DNA from: Actinomycetes bacterium
GTDB lineage: Bacteria; Actinomycetota; Acidimicrobiia; IMCC26256; PALSA-610
DNA: 64,000 nucleotides
Direction: 5' to 3'
Assembly: GCA_025360585.1 (NCBI GenBank)
Contig: JANYBW010000064.1
Span: 39,284 to 103,283, forward strand
Of this stretch, positions 61,072 to 64,000 are shown piece after piece (the first letter of the stretch is position 1; every line of letters starts with the position of its first letter). The notes beneath the pieces were generated by a model, which saw only the letters and a list, made by a program, of their open reading frames with translations, had not been told where the DNA came from and did not search any database. The translations under genes were made by a program, and so were the position numbers.

Positions 61072-62687
61072 TCCTTCAAGAACTTTCCCCAAATATGGGT
61101 GCCAGTATTGAACCCATCAATGATCGGATCGACAATGCGCGCGGCGCCGTCGACGATATCGAGCGGAGGATGGAAACGCTGTTCGGTGCGTTTTCGAATT
61201 GCAATCTCGATCGGATCTTCATCAGACACCCAACCAGTATCGACGCTATTCATGTGAATACCGTCCGCGTGGTAATCGGCCGCGGACGTTCGGGTCATCA
61301 TATTCAGCGCGGCTTTCGCCATATTGGTATGCGGATGCCGAGTGGTTTTGAACCGACGGTAAAACTGGCCCTCGACTGCAGAAACATTGACGATGTGCTT
61401 ATCGCGTTCCGGTGTTGCAAGCATTAAGGGTTTCAATCGCGCGTTCAAAACAAACGGCGCGACCGCATTCACAAGTTGGGTTTCGAGCAGCTCGACCGAC
61501 GACACCTCCGAAAGCGTGAGCCGCCATGAGTTGCGATCTCGTAAATCGACTTGTTGCAGATCTTGATCTAACTCGCCTTCAGGAAAGAGGTGGTGGCGGG
61601 CTTCGGCTTCGTCCGCTAGCAACGCCACCTGCGACAGTTCCGCGGCTTGGGTGAGGCCCGCAAATGCAATCGGATCCGACATAAGCGGACCGACCGCTCC
61701 CGCGACTTCATCGGGATTCCTTGCATCATCGGACAACAGGTTGTAACCCCGCAGGCCAACATATTCACCCAACAGGGTCGCGACATTCGATGGCAACGAG
61801 CGCAATGCGGCACGCTCCTGATCCATCATGTGCCGATAGAATTCAGGAGGTCGGCGCACCGTCTGGCACGCGTTGCTGATGATGAAGTCCAGCCGAGAAC
61901 GAGTGGCCAGAATGTGCGCACAAAACGCTTCGACGCTCGGCGTATGGCGTAAATCGAGCCCGTAGATTTCCAGACGATCGCCCCACTGCTCGAAGTCCGG
62001 TTCTTCGGCGTACCGCTGCGCGGAATCGCGCGGAAAACGCGTCGTCACGATGAGCTGCGCGCCAGCGCGCAGCAATTTGATTCCGGCTTGGTACCCGATT
62101 TTCACGCGGCCGCCAGTCAGCAGCGCAACGCGCCCCGACAGATCCGCGGTATCGCTGCGCTTGGCGTAATTGAACACCGCGCACTCGGGGCACATCTGGT
62201 CGTAGAAATGGTGCACGACTGCGTATTTTTGCTTACAGACGTAGCAGTGCTGGTCCTTGGCGAGCGGGGCGTATTCACTCGTTCGATCGGCGAAGTTCTC
62301 GTGGCGATCGTCGGGGGAATATTCGCCGGTGCTCACCGCTGAAGGCAGGGCGACGTTCGGAGTGGTGAATACCGGCTTAGCCCGCATCGCGCGAATTCCC
62401 GTGTCGTTCAGGCGGTCGTCGTCGCGCGCGAGCTTCGCAGCACGAGCCTTTCGGATCTTCGTTCGCGTGCGCAACCGTCGTTCCGTTGGATCGGGACAAA
62501 ACACATCACCAGCAGCGTTCACGAGACGTTGGCGTTGCTCGTTACTCAATCCGCGCATCAATTCCGGTTCGGAGGCAACGCGTTCTAACAAAGGGGTCAG
62601 CGCGAGGAGCTGTTCGGTCAGTTCTTCGGGCACGAGCAAAGGCTCAGCGAAAGGATGCAACTGCTCTTGCTCGGGAGAATCGACCAC
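61050..62687 (-). CDS. Large SDR-family protein with an internal zinc finger
   Basis: About 545-aa protein. The N-terminal ~165 residues are helical and basic. A zinc finger ('[14 protein letters not shown]', '[10 protein letters not shown]') precedes a Rossmann SDR domain with '[17 protein letters not shown]' and '[14 protein letters not shown]'. The usual catalytic Y-x3-K appears as T-N-M-A-K ('[13 protein letters not shown]'), so the Tyr is missing. It may bind NAD(P) without normal dehydrogenase activity. The frame extends to 62792 through a short tandem repeat; I use GTG 62687, but neither start has a strong ribosome-binding site. Confidence 0.78.
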   Translation of the reverse strand: MVDSPEQEQLHPFAEPLLVPEELTEQLLALTPLLERVASEPELMRGLSNEQRQRLVNAAGDVFCPDPTERRLRTRTKIRKARAAKLARDDDRLNDTGIRAMRAKPVFTTPNVALPSAVSTGEYSPDDRHENFADRTSEYAPLAKDQHCYVCKQKYAVVHHFYDQMCPECAVFNYAKRSDTADLSGRVALLTGGRVKIGYQAGIKLLRAGAQLIVTTRFPRDSAQRYAEEPDFEQWGDRLEIYGLDLRHTPSVEAFCAHILATRSRLDFIISNACQTVRRPPEFYRHMMDQERAALRSLPSNVATLLGEYVGLRGYNLLSDDARNPDEVAGAVGPLMSDPIAFAGLTQAAELSQVALLADEAEARHHLFPEGELDQDLQQVDLRDRNSWRLTLSEVSSVELLETQLVNAVAPFVLNARLKPLMLATPERDKHIVNVSAVEGQFYRRFKTTRHPHTNMAKAALNMMTRTSAADYHADGIHMNSVDTGWVSDEDPIEIAIRKRTEQRFHPPLDIVDGAARIVDPIIDGFNTGTHIWGKFLKDYKPTDW

Positions 62688-62764
62688 GGATCGAATGTAC
62701 CGATCGTTTCGCGTGAACCTCGCCTCGCAGGAAGGTACGCCGCCCAGCCGTGGCATCGGCCCCG

Positions 62765-62817
62765 CATCAGCGGGCTCACCCAGCCGGCTCACTCAGCCGG
62801 CGCGCTCAGCCGGCGCG
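62765..62817. repeat. 13-bp tandem repeat between the SDR and esterase genes
   Basis: Two identical units CTCAGCCGGCGCG (62792-62804 and 62805-62817) follow two diverged units (62765-62778 and 62779-62791). The esterase stop lies at 62820. Because the period is not a multiple of three, the repeat is probably noncoding, which argues for the shorter SDR start. Confidence 0.8.
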
Positions 62818-62819
62818 GT

Positions 62820-63692
62820 TTACGCGCCCGCCGCGTGGCCCATGTTCATGGTCCAGTACAAGAAATTCGTCGAGTCGTCGAGGATCTCTTGGCGATGTTG
62901 CAGATACGGAACGTGCCCGTCGCCTTCCCACGTAACGAGCTCCGAAACGAGCCCGGCATTTTGTCCGAGCTGTTGGGTTTCGACCGCCCACGAATACGGA
63001 ACCAGAGGATCCGCCGTTCCGTGAAAATCGAGGATCGCGGCTTCACCGGGATCCGGGGTGCCAATCAAATGCGCGCCCGAAAGCGACAAGACCGAACTGA
63101 TCGCCGAGGATTGATTCGGGGTTCCGCTCGTGCCGACATCATCGGTGCTGTACGCAACGTTCGCGGCAGTTATTCCACCGGCTGAAGAACCGCCCATCGC
63201 AATGCGGTTCACGTCGATTCGGTATGTCGCGGCGTTCGCCCGCAACCACCGCACTGCGGCCTGTGCATCCCATTGCGCGTCGTGAATTCCAATGACGCAA
63301 CTCGCAGTGACGGTTCCTACGCAGCCGATCGGCGCCAATCGATAATCGATCGAGACGTTCACGTAGCCCTCTTTGGCAAACCAGTTGGCTTCATCAATCA
63401 GCTCTGGTGACGATTTATTACCGCCGCTGAATCCGCCACCGTGCACCCACACAATCGCGGGCCGTTGCGTAATCGCATCGCCCGTCGGTTCGTACATGTC
63501 CAGCTTCAAACTCTGCGTGACGCCATTTTGGTCTACGGCGCTGCCGTAGACCAGGTCCTTGGTAACGGTCACATTGCTGAAGACCGCGTCTCGATACCGC
63601 AAAGGTGCCGCGCCCGTCGGCGCGACGAGGTGGAGACATCCGGTAGTGGCCAAAGCCAGGCCAGCGGTAACAAGGGTGAGGGATCGACGCAC
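62820..63692 (-). CDS. Lipoprotein alpha/beta-hydrolase (esterase)
   Basis: 290-aa exported esterase. The N-terminus is a lipoprotein signal, 'VRRSLTLVTAGLALATTGC'. The hydrolase has the oxyanion motif 'VWVHGGGFSGGN', the nucleophile in 'AMGGSSAGGITAANVAYS', Asp in 'AILDFHGTADPLVPY' and the terminal His in 'WEGDGHVPYLQ', so a full triad is present. It resembles carboxylesterases of the hormone-sensitive-lipase type; substrate unknown. GTG 63692 is chosen over the longer frame because GGAGG stands 4 bases upstream and it starts the signal peptide. Confidence 0.88.
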   Translation of the reverse strand: MRRSLTLVTAGLALATTGCLHLVAPTGAAPLRYRDAVFSNVTVTKDLVYGSAVDQNGVTQSLKLDMYEPTGDAITQRPAIVWVHGGGFSGGNKSSPELIDEANWFAKEGYVNVSIDYRLAPIGCVGTVTASCVIGIHDAQWDAQAAVRWLRANAATYRIDVNRIAMGGSSAGGITAANVAYSTDDVGTSGTPNQSSAISSVLSLSGAHLIGTPDPGEAAILDFHGTADPLVPYSWAVETQQLGQNAGLVSELVTWEGDGHVPYLQHRQEILDDSTNFLYWTMNMGHAAGA

Positions 63693-63931
63693 GGTGCCTC
63701 CGCGAACTATGAGCGAATTGCCGAGTCTAGGCGGTCGCTGGCCGGCAGCGCCCTTCCGAGCCTGCTCTGTGACGACCCGAACGGCGACGGCACTGCGAGT
63801 ATCGGCGAAACACCAACCGCGGTTGGAACATGCAACATCACGATCGTCGCAACGGGTGGCCGTAACGCTCTCGCAAGTTTTCACATTGAAGATCGTCTAA
63901 GAACGCGCGCCGATAGCTGAGAGGTAATCCG

Positions 63932-64000
63932 ATGCAAGAATCCAGTTTCGCGCTCTCGTCGCTGCGCTCCGGGGCCGCTCGGGCCACGGGCGGCGCCGCG
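63932..64000 (+). CDS. Start of an unidentified gene, cut by the window end
   Basis: ATG 63932 follows GAGGT at 63921-63925, a good ribosome-binding site with a 6-7-base gap. The 23 codons that remain (starting Met-Gln-Glu-Ser-Ser) are open to the window end and Ala/Gly/Arg-rich. No family can be named. The 239 bp between this ATG and the esterase start contain no other gene I can support. Confidence 0.5.
   Translation, partial: MQESSFALSSLRSGAARATGGAA

Overview
The window looks like chromosomal DNA of a moderately GC-rich actinobacterium, probably a lineage related to Acidimicrobiia. The order-level placement is an inference from gene content only. The actinobacterial markers are a mycothiol S-conjugate amidase, the ImuA'/ImuB/DnaE2 mutasome with two LexA boxes of the form CGAAC-N4-GTTCG, a PknG/GlnH/GlnX module, F420 enzymes (CofC and luciferase-like oxidoreductases), a class III adenylate cyclase, a CtpE-like P-type ATPase and an HU protein next to a lysine/alanine-rich tail protein. 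I see no phage, insertion sequence or CRISPR array. Gene density is very high, with many 4-bp ATGA/GTGA overlaps.

Layout. 0-5 kb: SCP2-like protein and Mca, adenylate cyclase, then secreted VanW-family and CAP proteins. 5-14 kb: CtpE-like ATPase, rhomboid protease, a PhoU/TrkA-C regulator paired with an MgtE-type Mg2+ transporter, and a large secreted fibrinogen-like/beta-propeller protein. 13.7-20 kb: SOS mutagenesis locus (dnaE2, a possible ribbon-helix-helix gene, imuB, imuA'). 20-28 kb: Nfu-like protein, RNase HII, small proteins, a Tat-exported phosphoesterase, gpsA-plsC, cofC and a PIG-L deacetylase. 27.7-31.3 kb: lysine-rich protein, HU, tRNA-Glu(CTC), tRNA-Gln(CTG), a YdcF protein and gltX. 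31.3-37 kb: a catabolic-looking group (zinc alcohol dehydrogenase, NTF2-like gene remnant, P450, two LLM oxidoreductases divergent from a KstR-like palindrome) followed by an ATP-dependent DNA ligase. 37-49.7 kb: an eleven-gene, same-strand signalling operon. 49.7-54.3 kb: histidine phosphatase, membrane protein, RNase HI, C4 zinc-ribbon protein and a class A penicillin-binding protein. 54.4-61 kb: an AddB/AddA-like helicase-nuclease pair. 61-64 kb: an unusual SDR protein, a lipoprotein esterase and the start of one more gene.

The most interesting system is the 37-49.7 kb operon. It contains the GlnX-GlnH-PknG order known from mycobacteria, expanded with an AAA+ ATPase, a TelA-family protein, a VWA protein, a PP2C phosphatase, an FHA protein and three proteins I cannot assign. 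PknG, the phosphatase and the FHA protein carry similar N-terminal zinc ribbons, which suggests one kinase/phosphatase/reader assembly.

A second theme is short tandem repeats. Those inside genes have periods of 9, 12, 15, 24 and 45 bp and fall in linkers, while those between genes have periods of 13 and 14 bp. A 46-bp perfect palindrome lies inside the last codons of the P-type ATPase gene.
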